This document shows, piece by piece, positions 36,847-46,080 of a stretch of DNA of 64,000 bases. The notes beneath the pieces were generated by a model that worked only from the letters and a program-made list of their open reading frames with translations, was not told the DNA's origin and searched no databases. Each line of letters starts with the position of its first letter. The stretch's first letter is position 1. Source of the stretch: Gayadomonas joobiniege G7. GTDB taxonomy: Bacteria > Pseudomonadota > Gammaproteobacteria > Enterobacterales > Alteromonadaceae. The translations under genes and the position numbers were made by a program. The DNA lies in assembly GCF_000300815.1 (NCBI RefSeq), contig NZ_AMRX01000006.1:620001-684000 (forward strand), read 5' to 3'.

Positions 36847-38220
36847 TTAACGACCCGTCAAATTGTTCGGGTCAAGCAGCCGTTTCAATTGATCTTCCGG
36901 CAAATCAGTTTCTGCTTTTGCCACTTCAATGATAGGTTTATTTTGAGCGTATGCGATTTTTGCTATCTTGGCAGCTTTTTCGTAACCAATAATGGGATTT
37001 AAAGCCGTCACCAATACTGGATTGCGATTTAAAGACGTTATTATGTTTTTATCATTTATAGTAAAAACACTAATGGCTTTATCCGTCATTAAATTGAGCG
37101 CATTAGCAAGTATCTCAATACTCTCTAATAAATTGCGTGCAACTAAAGGCAACATAACATTTAACTCAAAATTTCCCGACTGCCCAGCAACCGTTATGCT
37201 CGTATCATTACCAAAAACCTGCGCGGCGACCATAGCGGCCGATTCCGGAATTACTGGATTGACTTTGCCTGGCATAATTGAAGAGCCGGGCTGTAACGCA
37301 GGTAGCTTTATTTCACTAAGCCCTGCCAGAGGGCCTGAATTCATCCAACGTAAGTCGTTCGCTATTTTCATTAACGAAGTCGCGATTGCTTTAAGTATCC
37401 CAGATAACCTTACGGAATTATCTTGTGCACTGATCAGTGCAAAAAAGTTGTCAGCCGTTGCAAACGGCTGTTGTGTATGCTCAGACAACAGCTGGTTAAA
37501 CAGGTTCGAAAATCCGTCCGCGGTATTCACCCCAGTACCAACAGCTGTCCCCCCTAACGGTAACTTTTGCATCTGCTGTAAAACTGGATAAATAGCATCT
37601 AAATTCATTTGCAGCTGTGCCCGCCAACCACTTAATACCTGATCAAAGCGAATTGGCATGGCATCCATTAAATGCGTACGGCCCGTTTTGCAAACATTAG
37701 AAAATTCTTTTTCACGAGCTTTTAAGCGAATAATAGCATATTCAAGGGCTGGAATAAGCTGGTCGTTAACAGTCAGCACGGCACTTATCTGAATACAGCT
37801 TGGGATCACATCATTGCTGCTTTGGGCCAAATTAACATCATCATTGGGGTGGATCTTAATTTCACTTTGGCGGCTTGCTAAGTTGGCGATCACTTCATTA
37901 GCGTTCATATTTGTGCTAGTTCCAGAACCCGTTTGAAACACATCAACGGGGAAGTGCTGCATTAGATTTTGGTCGTTTAACAGATGTTGACAAGCCGTTT
38001 TAATGGCTTTGCCTTTATCTTTTGGTAAAGCACCCAAATGTACATTGGCCTGCGCCGCAGTTTGTTTAAGTAATATCAAAGCTCTAATAAAGGTTTCTGG
38101 CATCTTTATTCCGCTTATTGGAAAATTTTCAACAGCCCTTTGAGTCTGCGCACCGTATAACGCTGATTGCGGCACTTGTAATTCACCCATGCTGTCTTTT
38201 TCCATTCGGTATTTTGACAT
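36847..38220 (-). CDS. fumC: class II fumarate hydratase-like enzyme (FumC / aspartase superfamily)
   Basis: Fumarase/aspartase superfamily enzyme of 457 aa. It shows TGSGTSTNMNANEV near residue 97, HPNDDVNLAQSSND near residue 130 and the loop GSSIMPGKVNP near residue 316 with the catalytic Ser. The start YRMEKDSMGELQVP and the PGK form of the loop fit FumC; the following VIPES is closer to aspartases, so aspartate ammonia-lyase is a less likely alternative. AGGAGG upstream supports the ATG. Confidence 0.85.
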   Translation of the reverse strand: MSKYRMEKDSMGELQVPQSALYGAQTQRAVENFPISGIKMPETFIRALILLKQTAAQANVHLGALPKDKGKAIKTACQHLLNDQNLMQHFPVDVFQTGSGTSTNMNANEVIANLASRQSEIKIHPNDDVNLAQSSNDVIPSCIQISAVLTVNDQLIPALEYAIIRLKAREKEFSNVCKTGRTHLMDAMPIRFDQVLSGWRAQLQMNLDAIYPVLQQMQKLPLGGTAVGTGVNTADGFSNLFNQLLSEHTQQPFATADNFFALISAQDNSVRLSGILKAIATSLMKIANDLRWMNSGPLAGLSEIKLPALQPGSSIMPGKVNPVIPESAAMVAAQVFGNDTSITVAGQSGNFELNVMLPLVARNLLESIEILANALNLMTDKAISVFTINDKNIITSLNRNPVLVTALNPIIGYEKAAKIAKIAYAQNKPIIEVAKAETDLPEDQLKRLLDPNNLTGR

Positions 38221-38411
38221 TTTGGCCTCCTAACCTTGTGTTATATTTTTTCTTACGCTAGAAACGCCTATATGGATTTTTTTGCGACTTGTCGCTCTGA
38301 TAGATTTAATAAGATGAATAAAAAAGCAATAATGTGCGGCAGATTTAAAACAAATAGGCTTAGAGCTACCACCAAAAAATGACATTTTAATTAAATTCTT
38401 AAAAAATATTA

Positions 38412-38440
38412 TTGACACTATTATGAATAGCACCTATAAC
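38412..38440 (+). promoter_or_regulatory. sigma-70 promoter for the small membrane protein
   Basis: TTGACA (38412-38417), a 17-base spacer and TATAAC (38435-38440). This is one of the best sigma-70 matches in the window and points at the small gene 43 bases downstream. Confidence 0.8.
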
Positions 38441-38482
38441 TTATATAAAGTCTGCGAATAATTAATTCAAGGTGGTACAGAT

Positions 38483-38653
38483 ATGAGTGGAAAAAAATTG
38501 TTAGGAACTGGTTTAGTGGGCATTCCTTTTGTTGCACTTCTCGGTTATATCTCTCAGGTTGGTGGCTCAAATTCTTTAATACTTGCTATCTCGCTTATTG
38601 GCATTATCGGCATGACATTGTTCGGTGGATTACTGTTAGCCGAAAAAGACTAA
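38483..38653 (+). CDS. 56-aa hydrophobic small membrane protein
   Basis: Short gene beginning MSGKKLLGTGLVGIP and ending LLLAEKD. Two hydrophobic segments (about residues 7-24 and 31-53) are separated by a small polar, Gly-rich turn, so it is probably an inner-membrane hairpin. AAGGTGG lies about seven bases before the ATG. A near-consensus promoter stands just upstream and a strong terminator starts 18 bases after the stop, giving a complete one-gene unit. I do not recognise the family. Expression looks likely to be strong from promoter quality. Confidence 0.78.
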   Translation: MSGKKLLGTGLVGIPFVALLGYISQVGGSNSLILAISLIGIIGMTLFGGLLLAEKD

Positions 38654-38670
38654 CTAAAATTCGTATATCT

Positions 38671-38694
38671 AAAGGTGCTTTTTAGCACCTTTTT
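38671..38694 (+). terminator. Rho-independent terminator of the small membrane protein gene
   Basis: AAAGGTGC, a T-rich loop, GCACCTTT and a T-run. The stem is perfect. Confidence 0.9.
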
Positions 38695-38730
38695 ATCAAC
38701 TTATACTTTAGTGTTTGAACTGTCGCTTTT

Positions 38731-39234
38731 TCATTCTCTTTCTAATTTATGCAATAACTTATCCAACAATGCGACCAATTGATCGCACTCCTGCTCTGTC
38801 AATGGACAGCTGTTCTGTTCCATTTTTTGTACTTCTGACATAGTCTCTTCAACAATGTGTTTTCCTATCTCTGTTAATGCAACTAATCGACTACGTTTAT
38901 CATCTGGATTGTCTAACCTCTTAATATAACCTTTTTGATCTAATCGCATGATCACTTTAGTTAACCCCCCTGAACTAAACACCATGGATTGAGAAAGTTC
39001 GGTCGGCGACAAAACATACGGATGTTCGGATCTGCGCAGCGCTGTCATCAAAGAAAAGTCTGCTTTTTGTAAACCTAATCCAGCCAGATAGTTTTCGATT
39101 TGCGCCTGCAACAATTCATGGATTCTATACATTTTTAAAAAATATGGATTTAAACGTTCACCACAATCAGGCCAATTTAATTTAAATTTTTCTATCACGG
39201 TAAAAATCGATTCACGTGCTTGCATATTTGTCAC
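38731..39234 (-). CDS. MarR-family repressor
   Basis: Winged-helix regulator of 167 aa with the MarR pattern: GLQKADFSLMTALRRS, LSPTELSQSMVFSSGGLTKVIMRLDQKGYIKRL and DKRSRLVALTEIGK. It is divergent from a Bcr/CflA efflux gene with 76 bases between. Two palindromes there are the expected operators, so it should repress both genes until a ligand binds. Confidence 0.93.
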   Translation of the reverse strand: MTNMQARESIFTVIEKFKLNWPDCGERLNPYFLKMYRIHELLQAQIENYLAGLGLQKADFSLMTALRRSEHPYVLSPTELSQSMVFSSGGLTKVIMRLDQKGYIKRLDNPDDKRSRLVALTEIGKHIVEETMSEVQKMEQNSCPLTEQECDQLVALLDKLLHKLERE

Positions 39235-39243
39235 ACTCTTAAT

Positions 39244-39263
39244 TTATCTTGCCAGAAAGATAT
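39244..39263. promoter_or_regulatory. MarR operator 1 (imperfect palindrome)
   Basis: TTATCTTGCCAGAAAGATAT, an imperfect version of the perfect palindrome 30 bases away. It covers the bcr -35 hexamer TTGCCA (39249-39254). Confidence 0.65.
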
Positions 39264-39277
39264 TTTATCTATATTAT
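39249..39277 (+). promoter_or_regulatory. bcr promoter
   Basis: TTGCCA (39249-39254), 17 bases, TATTAT (39272-39277). Both hexamers are touched by the MarR palindromes. Confidence 0.6.
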
Positions 39278-39299
39278 CTTTCTAGAAAGATAATTTCAA
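39271..39299 (-). promoter_or_regulatory. marR promoter
   Basis: On the minus strand TTGAAA (39299-39294), 17 bases, TAATAT (39276-39271). The spacer is almost exactly the perfect palindrome, and the -10 overlaps that of bcr on the other strand. Confidence 0.6.
39273..39294. promoter_or_regulatory. MarR operator 2 (perfect palindrome)
   Basis: A perfect 22-bp palindrome with half-site ATTATCTTTCT. Its centre is 30 bp from that of operator 1, close to three helical turns. Confidence 0.8.
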
Positions 39300-39310
39300 T
39301 ATGAGGTGTT

Positions 39311-40492
39311 ATGCAAAAAAATATTTCAGTGCCGATGACGCTTTTATTAGCCGCTATTTTTTCAATTTCTCCTTTAGCGATTGATACTTATTTACCAGCA
39401 ATTACAGAAATAGCCTCGGACTTAAGCACTCAAACTGAAAATGTCAGTATTACTGTTTCTCTGTACGTTATGGGCATGGCTTTTGGCCAGCTTATTGGTG
39501 GCCCCTTATCGGACCGTTTTGGTCGTAGCAGTGTCATGCAAATCGGGATCGGAGTATTTATATTGGGCTCATTGTTACTTGCCATCGCCAGCACGGTCGA
39601 ACAATTATGGATATTTAGAATGCTTCAAGCTTTAGGAGGCGGAATTTCAGCAGTTTGTGTACCGGCTTTGATCCGTGATCATGTAACAGGTGCCGCTGCA
39701 GCTAAACTTTTGTCGCTGATCACTCTAGTGATGATGCTAGCCCCCGCTGTTGCGCCCTCTATCGGTTCGTTAATGTTAGCTTTTTTTAATTGGCACGCGA
39801 TTTTTATCTTTTTAGCGCTGGTCGCCAGCAGTATATTTATTTGTATACGGCGTTTACTTCCTGCAAGCGCTCAAACAGAGCACGGCACGAAAAAAACACA
39901 CTCTATCAGTTATTTAATTATTTTAAAAAATGTTGCAGCGTCTCGCTTTTTATTTACACAAGCTATGGGCTTTAGTGTTCTAATGATCTTTTTATCCAGC
40001 TCTGCGATGATTTATATGGAATATTTTGAGTTAGAAGCGACCGAGTTTTCATCATTGTTTTTATTAAATGTTGCCTCGATCGCCATTATTAATCGAGTGA
40101 ACGCACGCCTACTAAATCGCTACCGTCCTGAGCAATTATTAAAGTGCTTTGTCGGTTTACAGATTTTTGGTGGATTACTTTTATTGACCGTAAGTTATTT
40201 TTTTTCTACTAACTTAATCTTAGCAGTTTTAGGTTTTGCCATTACGGTGTCAGCGATTAGTGCAATAGGTCCAAATGCTACTGCATGTTATCTAGCCTAT
40301 TACGAACACAACGCAGGAAAAGCGTCTGCTCTGTTGGGTTTTGCAAAATATGCACTTGGCGCTAGCATCAGCGCAGTTACCGCTTATGCTTACAATGACA
40401 GTATTCAGCCGGTCGCTGTCAGTGTATTACTTTGTGCCAGTTTGTCTTTTATTGCACTCATCTGCTACCGAGAAAAAAAACAGAGGACCTAA
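39311..40492 (+). CDS. Bcr/CflA-family MFS drug efflux transporter
   Basis: Major facilitator of 393 aa with 12 predicted helices. It has the family opening SPLAIDTYLPAITEIASDL, the loop motif GQLIGGPLSDRFGR near residues 58-71 and RMLQALGGGISAVCVPALIRD. It exports drugs or metabolites by proton antiport. MarR-type palindromes in its promoter indicate derepression by a ligand. The stop is followed directly by a hairpin. Confidence 0.92.
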   Translation: MQKNISVPMTLLLAAIFSISPLAIDTYLPAITEIASDLSTQTENVSITVSLYVMGMAFGQLIGGPLSDRFGRSSVMQIGIGVFILGSLLLAIASTVEQLWIFRMLQALGGGISAVCVPALIRDHVTGAAAAKLLSLITLVMMLAPAVAPSIGSLMLAFFNWHAIFIFLALVASSIFICIRRLLPASAQTEHGTKKTHSISYLIILKNVAASRFLFTQAMGFSVLMIFLSSSAMIYMEYFELEATEFSSLFLLNVASIAIINRVNARLLNRYRPEQLLKCFVGLQIFGGLLLLTVSYFFSTNLILAVLGFAITVSAISAIGPNATACYLAYYEHNAGKASALLGFAKYALGASISAVTAYAYNDSIQPVAVSVLLCASLSFIALICYREKKQRT

Positions 40493-40523
40493 GCCGATTT
40501 TATTCAGGTTTTAAAAATCGGCT
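40492..40523. terminator. convergent hairpin between bcr and zipA
   Basis: AGCCGATTTT, a 12-base loop, AAAATCGGCT: a 10-bp perfect stem rich in A/T at its inner end. It could serve both convergent genes, though no T-run follows outside the stem. Confidence 0.55.
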
Positions 40524-40563
40524 CTATTAGGTTAAGTTAATCGCGTTTTTTAAACTTTGTAGC

Positions 40564-41457
40564 TCACTTTAATAAACGGCGACGCTCAAACTCACGAATG
40601 CGTTCGTGATAGTGTTGAACGGTTTGCCGCGTTAATACGCTGCGCTGACCATCTAACACCTGACCATTAAATTCAGCGGCGATTTCTTTTGCTGCTTCGT
40701 GCATCTTTTTAAAAGTTGCTAATGCTTCTGCGTCAACCGGCAGGCTCATAAACAAGGATAAGCCTTGAGTATTAAATTGTTCCATATTATCTATATCAAA
40801 AGTGCCGGGGTTATACATATTCGCTAAACTAAACAAAACACTGCCTTCGCCTTTAGCATCTTGATAGCGATGAAAAATATTAAAGTCGCCAAATTTAAAA
40901 CCCAACTCTAATACTTTAGGTAATAATCGCGCACCTTGAATGCTTTGCCCCTCTGCAGGCACCACATTTAAAATTAATACTTCTTCAGGTTCTCGATCAC
41001 TGCTGTTTTGCTGCTGTTGATTATCCGTGCTAGTCGCGGGCGTTATATCCTCTGGCAGATTTTCTTCGTTATCGGCTGCCGAAAAACCTAAATCGGTTTG
41101 AATTTGGCTGTCATCTTCTGTTACCAAGTTTATATTTTGCTGTTCACCAAAACCAGGTTCAACACGCTCTTTAGGCGCTTTTACCGCACTTTTTGGTGTT
41201 TTAATCTTAGTGAGTTTTTCGCTAAGTGAAGCTTTTGTCTCAGCACTTTTTTCAACGATTGAATCGCCCACCACCCGAGGTTTTGAGATGACCGCGTCAT
41301 CAGGTTCCTCTGATTGTTCATCATCAGCTTCTTGGTCGTGTAATTGTTGTGACTGCAACTTTTTATTTTGCCTTATGGTGTATACCCCATGAACAACCAG
41401 AGCCAAAAGTGCTAATACACCTAAAACCATTAATACTGCTCTTAATTCTGATTCCAT
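40564..41457 (-). CDS. zipA: cell division protein ZipA
   Basis: Inner-membrane FtsZ anchor of 297 aa. One N-terminal membrane helix (VLMVLGVLALLALVVHGVYTI, residues 8-28) is followed by a charged Pro/Glu-rich linker and the C-terminal FtsZ-binding domain from about residue 155 (VLILNVVPAEGQSIQGARLL, FNIFHRYQDAKGEGSVLFS). It follows smc by 15 bases. The ligA gene that usually comes next is absent: the next gene is the convergent bcr. Confidence 0.93.
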   Translation of the reverse strand: MESELRAVLMVLGVLALLALVVHGVYTIRQNKKLQSQQLHDQEADDEQSEEPDDAVISKPRVVGDSIVEKSAETKASLSEKLTKIKTPKSAVKAPKERVEPGFGEQQNINLVTEDDSQIQTDLGFSAADNEENLPEDITPATSTDNQQQQNSSDREPEEVLILNVVPAEGQSIQGARLLPKVLELGFKFGDFNIFHRYQDAKGEGSVLFSLANMYNPGTFDIDNMEQFNTQGLSLFMSLPVDAEALATFKKMHEAAKEIAAEFNGQVLDGQRSVLTRQTVQHYHERIREFERRRLLK

Positions 41458-41472
41458 TATTTACCTTTACAA

Positions 41473-44400
41473 TTATTCTAATTCAGCTAATTCAATTGCT
41501 TTGTCGATATCAACCGATACCATACGAGATACACCTGCTTCTTGCATGGTAACACCAATTAGATGGCTAGCCATCTCCATAGCGATTTTATTGTGCGAAA
41601 TAAATATAAATTGCACCGATTCAGACATTTCTTCAACTAAACGGCAAAATCGAACGACGTTTGCATCATCCAAAGGCGCATCCACTTCGTCTAACATGCA
41701 AAATGGTGCTGGATTTAACCTGAATATTGCAAAAACCAATGCCAACGCTGTTAATGCTTTTTCACCACCAGAAAGTAGGTGAATGGTGCTATTTCGTTTG
41801 CCTGGTGGCCTTGCCATTATAGCCACACCAGCTTCCAATAAATCATCATCCGTTAATTCAAGCCAAGCGGCACCGCCACCAAAGACCTTTGGGAATAATG
41901 CCTGCAGATCCTGATTAACTGCATCATAGGTCGTTTGAAAACGACTTTTAGTTTCTCTGTCTATTTTTCGTATTGCATCTTCTAACGTTGCAAGTGCCTC
42001 ATTTAGATCGTCCAATTGAGCATTTAAATAATCACTACGCTCGGCTTGTTGCTGATACTCTTCAATTGCGGCTAAGTTAATAGCCCCCAGTCGTTTAATA
42101 TTTTGTTGTGTTTTTTCTAACCTCAGTGTCCATTCTTTTTGCTCAGCTTCCTGTGGCATCTCTGCTAACAAAGTTGCAAAACGCATATTTAGCTCTGTGA
42201 GCACTTCTAATACGGATTCAGCTTGTACACGAACACCTTGCTCAGCAATTTTAAATTCTGCAATTTTATCCTGCAAGTCCTGTATTTGTCCTTGAATTCT
42301 TTGTTGAACTTGCTCGATAGAGCGCATTTTTTGCTCTATTTCATTTTCTCGATTTAATAATTTAGTCCGGCTATCTTGCAAAAAATTTTGTTTGCTTAGC
42401 ATTTGTTCAAGGTGATTTTTAATGTCATCACTTGGATCATCCGATGCCGCAATTTTAGCTTCTGCTTGGGCTAGTTTATTTTGCAACGAGGCTATTGACG
42501 ATTGCCTGTGTTGTATTAAATCTCGGCTATTTTTATGCTGTTGGCGGGTCTGCTCTATTTTGAGCCTAAGTTCATGTTCTTCAGATTTAAGTTGATCGCG
42601 TCGGGCGCGCGCGCTAGCCAACTGATTTTGAGCCTGATTTATTTGATTTTGCAGACTGTCTTTTTCGGCTTCGACTGTAATAAGAGTTTCGTTTAAAATA
42701 TCAAGCTCTGTAAGGGTCTGGTTTAATCGTTCTGTTTCTTGCGCTTGTTTAATTTCAACTTCTTCGATTTGCAAGCTAAGTTCAGCCCGCTTTTGAGCTC
42801 TGTATTCAGTTTGCAATTGAGCTTGGTTTAACGCTTGCAGAAGTTCATTCAGTTTGTTTTGATAACTCTGCTGATGTCCTTGTTGATCCTTTAATTGTTT
42901 TGCTAAATCAGCCAGATGCGCCTGCGTATTTTGATAACTTTGTTGTATATCCGCTAGTTTATTTTGATACTCAGCAACTTTATCCGCCAATTGTTGTTTG
43001 CGCTTAGATAATAAAATCCTATTGTTTTTAGGGTCTTCATGGCTAACACCGGCCAGCCAATCTGGGCCTCTCCAAATACCATCGGGTCTAATATAACCTA
43101 ACGCCAACGGCTGATTTTTATCAATGCCAACCAGAGACAACAATCGTATAACCGCAGAAGGCCCTGACACTTTTTCAGCTAAGCTAGCTTTGGCCGCCGA
43201 ACTGTCTATTAAATTTTGCTCGGCAATCCAAATACCCGACAAGATTTTTTGTTCGTCATCTGGCAGTTGTTTAACAACAAGGGCCTTGTTCCAATCCGCT
43301 AACACTCTACTAACAGCAAGCTCCCAACCATCAGCCACGGTGAGCTGTTCAAACAAAGGTCCAATAATGTTATCAGTCGCTATTTTTGTTTGATCACTAT
43401 TATTTTGAAGATCAAATGTGAGCAGTGTCGTAATCGAACTTAATTCACCTTCCAGTTGATGTAACCTTTGCTCATAAGTTCGTCGTTGCTGCTCGATATC
43501 TCGTAATTGTTGCTGATCAACCTGTAATTGATCCTGCGTCTGTGCAACTTGTTGCTGTAGCGTTTCGAGTTGAGCCTGCGCGTGATCCTTTTCCTGTGTA
43601 ATTTGTTCAAGATCGACACCCTGTTGTTCGTTCAATTGTTGCAATTGCTGCACGCTGCGGGCACTGTTAGCAACCTGCTCTGCTAGTATACGCTCGATGT
43701 TATCGCACTGCGATCGTTTTATTTTGACATCACTTTCTATACGGTAATAGCGTGCCGAAATTTCTTGGGCCGCTTCATCCAACCGCATTTTTTCATCATT
43801 TGCATTATCTAACATCTCATCCGCTTGTTCCCATTGAGCTTCGACTAACTCGGATTTAGGCAGTAATTCATCTAATATTTGCTGTGCATTTTCAGCTGTT
43901 TTTTTATCAATAGTGAGTTGTTGTTCAAGTGTTTCTAGTTCTTTTTTAAGTTGTCTTCGTTCTTGTTCGGCTGCTTGATAAGACGACTTGAAATGATCTA
44001 ATTGCTGCTCACTTTTGCTGATTTCCTGGCCTGTTAGATAGATTTGATGTTGGTTGTCATCTAGCTCTCTACGTACTAAAAATGCATCTTCACGACAGTG
44101 TACCAACGATGTTTCGTTGCTCTGAAACTGTGCTTTAAATGACTCTAGTTCGGTCACCTTTTGCTGAATGACTTGTTTTAACTGAGCAGATTCTGCATCT
44201 AAAGTTTGCCATTTTAAAACACTGAGCTCACCTTTGAGCTTTCGCTCCTGAGCCTTTAGGGTCTTATAACGTTGAGCCGCTGCCGCTTGTTTTTTTAGCC
44301 GTTCTAACTGGCTGTTTAATTCAGCTACAACATCTTCTAATCGTTCAAGGTTATCTCGGGTATGGCGGATACGAAGTTCGGTTTCTCGCCGACGCTCTTT

Positions 44401-44919
44401 ATATTTAGAAACACCGGCGGCTTCTTCCAAAAAATGACGTAAATCTTTGGGTTTAGATTCAATTAAACGTGAGATCATACCTTGTTCAATAATCGCATAT
44501 GATCTAGGCCCTAAACCTGTGCCTAAAAATAAATCACGAATATCACGTTTACGACATTTAGTGCCGTTCAAATAATAATGTGCTACGGGTTCTCTGGTCA
44601 CAGTACGTTTGACAGAAATTTCGTTGTAGTTCGCAAATTCACCACTTATCCGCCCTGAGCTATTATCAAAAATCAGCTCAATGCTCGCTTGTGAGACAGG
44701 TTTGCGGCCACTGGCACCATTAAAAATAACATCTGTCATGGCCTCACCGCGCAGGTTTTTAGCTGAGCTTTCACCCAGCACCCAACGCACTGCATCAATG
44801 ATGTTAGATTTACCGCAGCCATTTGGGCCCACGATAGCAGACATTTGTCCTGGAAACGGCACACTGGTAGGATCAACAAAAGACTTAAAGCCAGCTAATT
44901 TTATTTGTTTAAGTCTCAT
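41473..44919 (-). CDS. smc: chromosome segregation ATPase Smc
   Basis: Condensin ATPase of 1148 aa. Walker A GPNGCGKSN lies at residues 32-40, two long coiled-coil arms surround a hinge near residues 510-620, and the C-terminal head carries LSGGEKALTALALVFAIF and the Walker B MLDEVDAPLDDANV. It shapes and segregates the chromosome. Glu/Gln-rich coiled-coil composition is normal for the family. It is co-transcribed with zipA and divergent from cysZ. Confidence 0.96.
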   Translation of the reverse strand: MRLKQIKLAGFKSFVDPTSVPFPGQMSAIVGPNGCGKSNIIDAVRWVLGESSAKNLRGEAMTDVIFNGASGRKPVSQASIELIFDNSSGRISGEFANYNEISVKRTVTREPVAHYYLNGTKCRKRDIRDLFLGTGLGPRSYAIIEQGMISRLIESKPKDLRHFLEEAAGVSKYKERRRETELRIRHTRDNLERLEDVVAELNSQLERLKKQAAAAQRYKTLKAQERKLKGELSVLKWQTLDAESAQLKQVIQQKVTELESFKAQFQSNETSLVHCREDAFLVRRELDDNQHQIYLTGQEISKSEQQLDHFKSSYQAAEQERRQLKKELETLEQQLTIDKKTAENAQQILDELLPKSELVEAQWEQADEMLDNANDEKMRLDEAAQEISARYYRIESDVKIKRSQCDNIERILAEQVANSARSVQQLQQLNEQQGVDLEQITQEKDHAQAQLETLQQQVAQTQDQLQVDQQQLRDIEQQRRTYEQRLHQLEGELSSITTLLTFDLQNNSDQTKIATDNIIGPLFEQLTVADGWELAVSRVLADWNKALVVKQLPDDEQKILSGIWIAEQNLIDSSAAKASLAEKVSGPSAVIRLLSLVGIDKNQPLALGYIRPDGIWRGPDWLAGVSHEDPKNNRILLSKRKQQLADKVAEYQNKLADIQQSYQNTQAHLADLAKQLKDQQGHQQSYQNKLNELLQALNQAQLQTEYRAQKRAELSLQIEEVEIKQAQETERLNQTLTELDILNETLITVEAEKDSLQNQINQAQNQLASARARRDQLKSEEHELRLKIEQTRQQHKNSRDLIQHRQSSIASLQNKLAQAEAKIAASDDPSDDIKNHLEQMLSKQNFLQDSRTKLLNRENEIEQKMRSIEQVQQRIQGQIQDLQDKIAEFKIAEQGVRVQAESVLEVLTELNMRFATLLAEMPQEAEQKEWTLRLEKTQQNIKRLGAINLAAIEEYQQQAERSDYLNAQLDDLNEALATLEDAIRKIDRETKSRFQTTYDAVNQDLQALFPKVFGGGAAWLELTDDDLLEAGVAIMARPPGKRNSTIHLLSGGEKALTALALVFAIFRLNPAPFCMLDEVDAPLDDANVVRFCRLVEEMSESVQFIFISHNKIAMEMASHLIGVTMQEAGVSRMVSVDIDKAIELAELE

Positions 44920-45019
44920 GTATATAATCGAGTCGTCTTAATTAGGAAACTTTTAATGCCGCAACATATCAAAAGCGCAGCTTTTTCACAATTTTTTATG
45001 ACAAAATAAAGGAGTACAG

Positions 45020-45745
45020 ATGACATCAGGTTCAAGTGCCTTATTCAAAGGTTTTTCACTTATCTCGCAAAAAGGGATCCGACGGTATGTTTATGTACCT
45101 ATTTTAATTAATTTTATCATGTTTGCGAGCGCATTTTACTGGATGGTCCAAAAAACAGATGAAGTCAGCGCCTGGGTAGTTGGTTTATTGCCTGATTGGC
45201 TGAGCTGGTTAAATTTACTAGTATTGCCACTAGCCATTATCAGTTTTTTTGTCATGTTTATATTCTTTTTCACTACCTTAGCAAATTTTATTGCCGCACC
45301 TTTTCATGGGTTATTGGCCAGTAAAGTTGAAGCTAAACTTAACCCCCAATTAGCGGTGCGCGGTGAAAACAATTTTACCCTGATGCAAGAAATTGGTCGT
45401 GCGCTCGGCCGTGAGTGGCAAAAACAAATGTACTTTTTACCACGCATGTTGGGCTTTTTAATCCTGCTGTTTATTTTGCCTGTGATTGGCCAAATTTTGT
45501 GGTTTTTATTTGTGGCCTGGATGATGGCCGTGCAATATTGTGACTTTTGTTTTGACAACCATGCGGTTAGTTTTAAAAAAATGCGAGAAACGCTTAATCA
45601 GCAAAAAGGCGATTGTTTTGGTTTTGGCATTACGACCAGTCTGTTGAGTATGTTGCCATTCGTTAATTTAATTATTATGCCTGTCGCGGTTTGTGGGGCG
45701 ACTGTGCTCTGGTGCGAAAAGCTTCATCACAGGGTTTATAATTAA
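45020..45745 (+). CDS. cysZ: sulfate transporter CysZ
   Basis: Inner-membrane protein of 241 aa with four to six hydrophobic segments. Family features are ALFKGFSLISQKGIRRYVYVPI near the N-terminus, ANFIAAPFHGLLASKVE near residue 92 and the C-terminal NLIIMPVAVCGATVLW. It mediates sulfate uptake for cysteine synthesis. AAAGGAG precedes the ATG. Confidence 0.93.
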   Translation: MTSGSSALFKGFSLISQKGIRRYVYVPILINFIMFASAFYWMVQKTDEVSAWVVGLLPDWLSWLNLLVLPLAIISFFVMFIFFFTTLANFIAAPFHGLLASKVEAKLNPQLAVRGENNFTLMQEIGRALGREWQKQMYFLPRMLGFLILLFILPVIGQILWFLFVAWMMAVQYCDFCFDNHAVSFKKMRETLNQQKGDCFGFGITTSLLSMLPFVNLIIMPVAVCGATVLWCEKLHHRVYN

Positions 45746-45813
45746 GCCCCGACTGATCCTTTGTATTCGAGTTACGTTGAAATCAGAGCCAACTTATTTT
45801 TTTGGAGTTACAA

Positions 45814-46080
45814 GTGGAAAATAATTTAGATAGCCGCAAAATTTACCAAGCTTTTGATTATATTCGCACACATGGTAAACAAGATGGTGATCAGTATCAC
45901 TATAATGGATTAATCGCTGAGTCTTTCCAAGATGGTTACAGCTTGCAAATAACAGATGGTAAAGTCACCCTTAATTTATCGTTTCATCAAAGTTATGATT
46001 TAGATTATAAAAATAGCTTTGATTTGGAAGCCTTTTACGAAAAACTCAACCGAGTGATGGGTAAATCACCCGGTGGTTAA
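45814..46080 (+). CDS. hypothetical small soluble protein
   Basis: Protein of 88 aa starting at a GTG with GGAG six bases upstream (45804-45807); a TTG at 45802 falls on that site and is unlikely. It reads MENNLDSRKIYQAFDYIRTH and ends VMGKSPGG. No signal peptide, membrane helix or known motif was seen. It follows cysZ by about 70 bases. Its stop codon overlaps the lolE stop on the other strand in a shared TTAA. Function unknown. Confidence 0.7.
   Translation: MENNLDSRKIYQAFDYIRTHGKQDGDQYHYNGLIAESFQDGYSLQITDGKVTLNLSFHQSYDLDYKNSFDLEAFYEKLNRVMGKSPGG

Noticed and set aside
38230-38433. 67-codon minus-strand open frame upstream of fumC
   Set aside because: No ribosome site or family features; the fumC start with AGGAGG and the divergent promoter at 38412 explain the region better.
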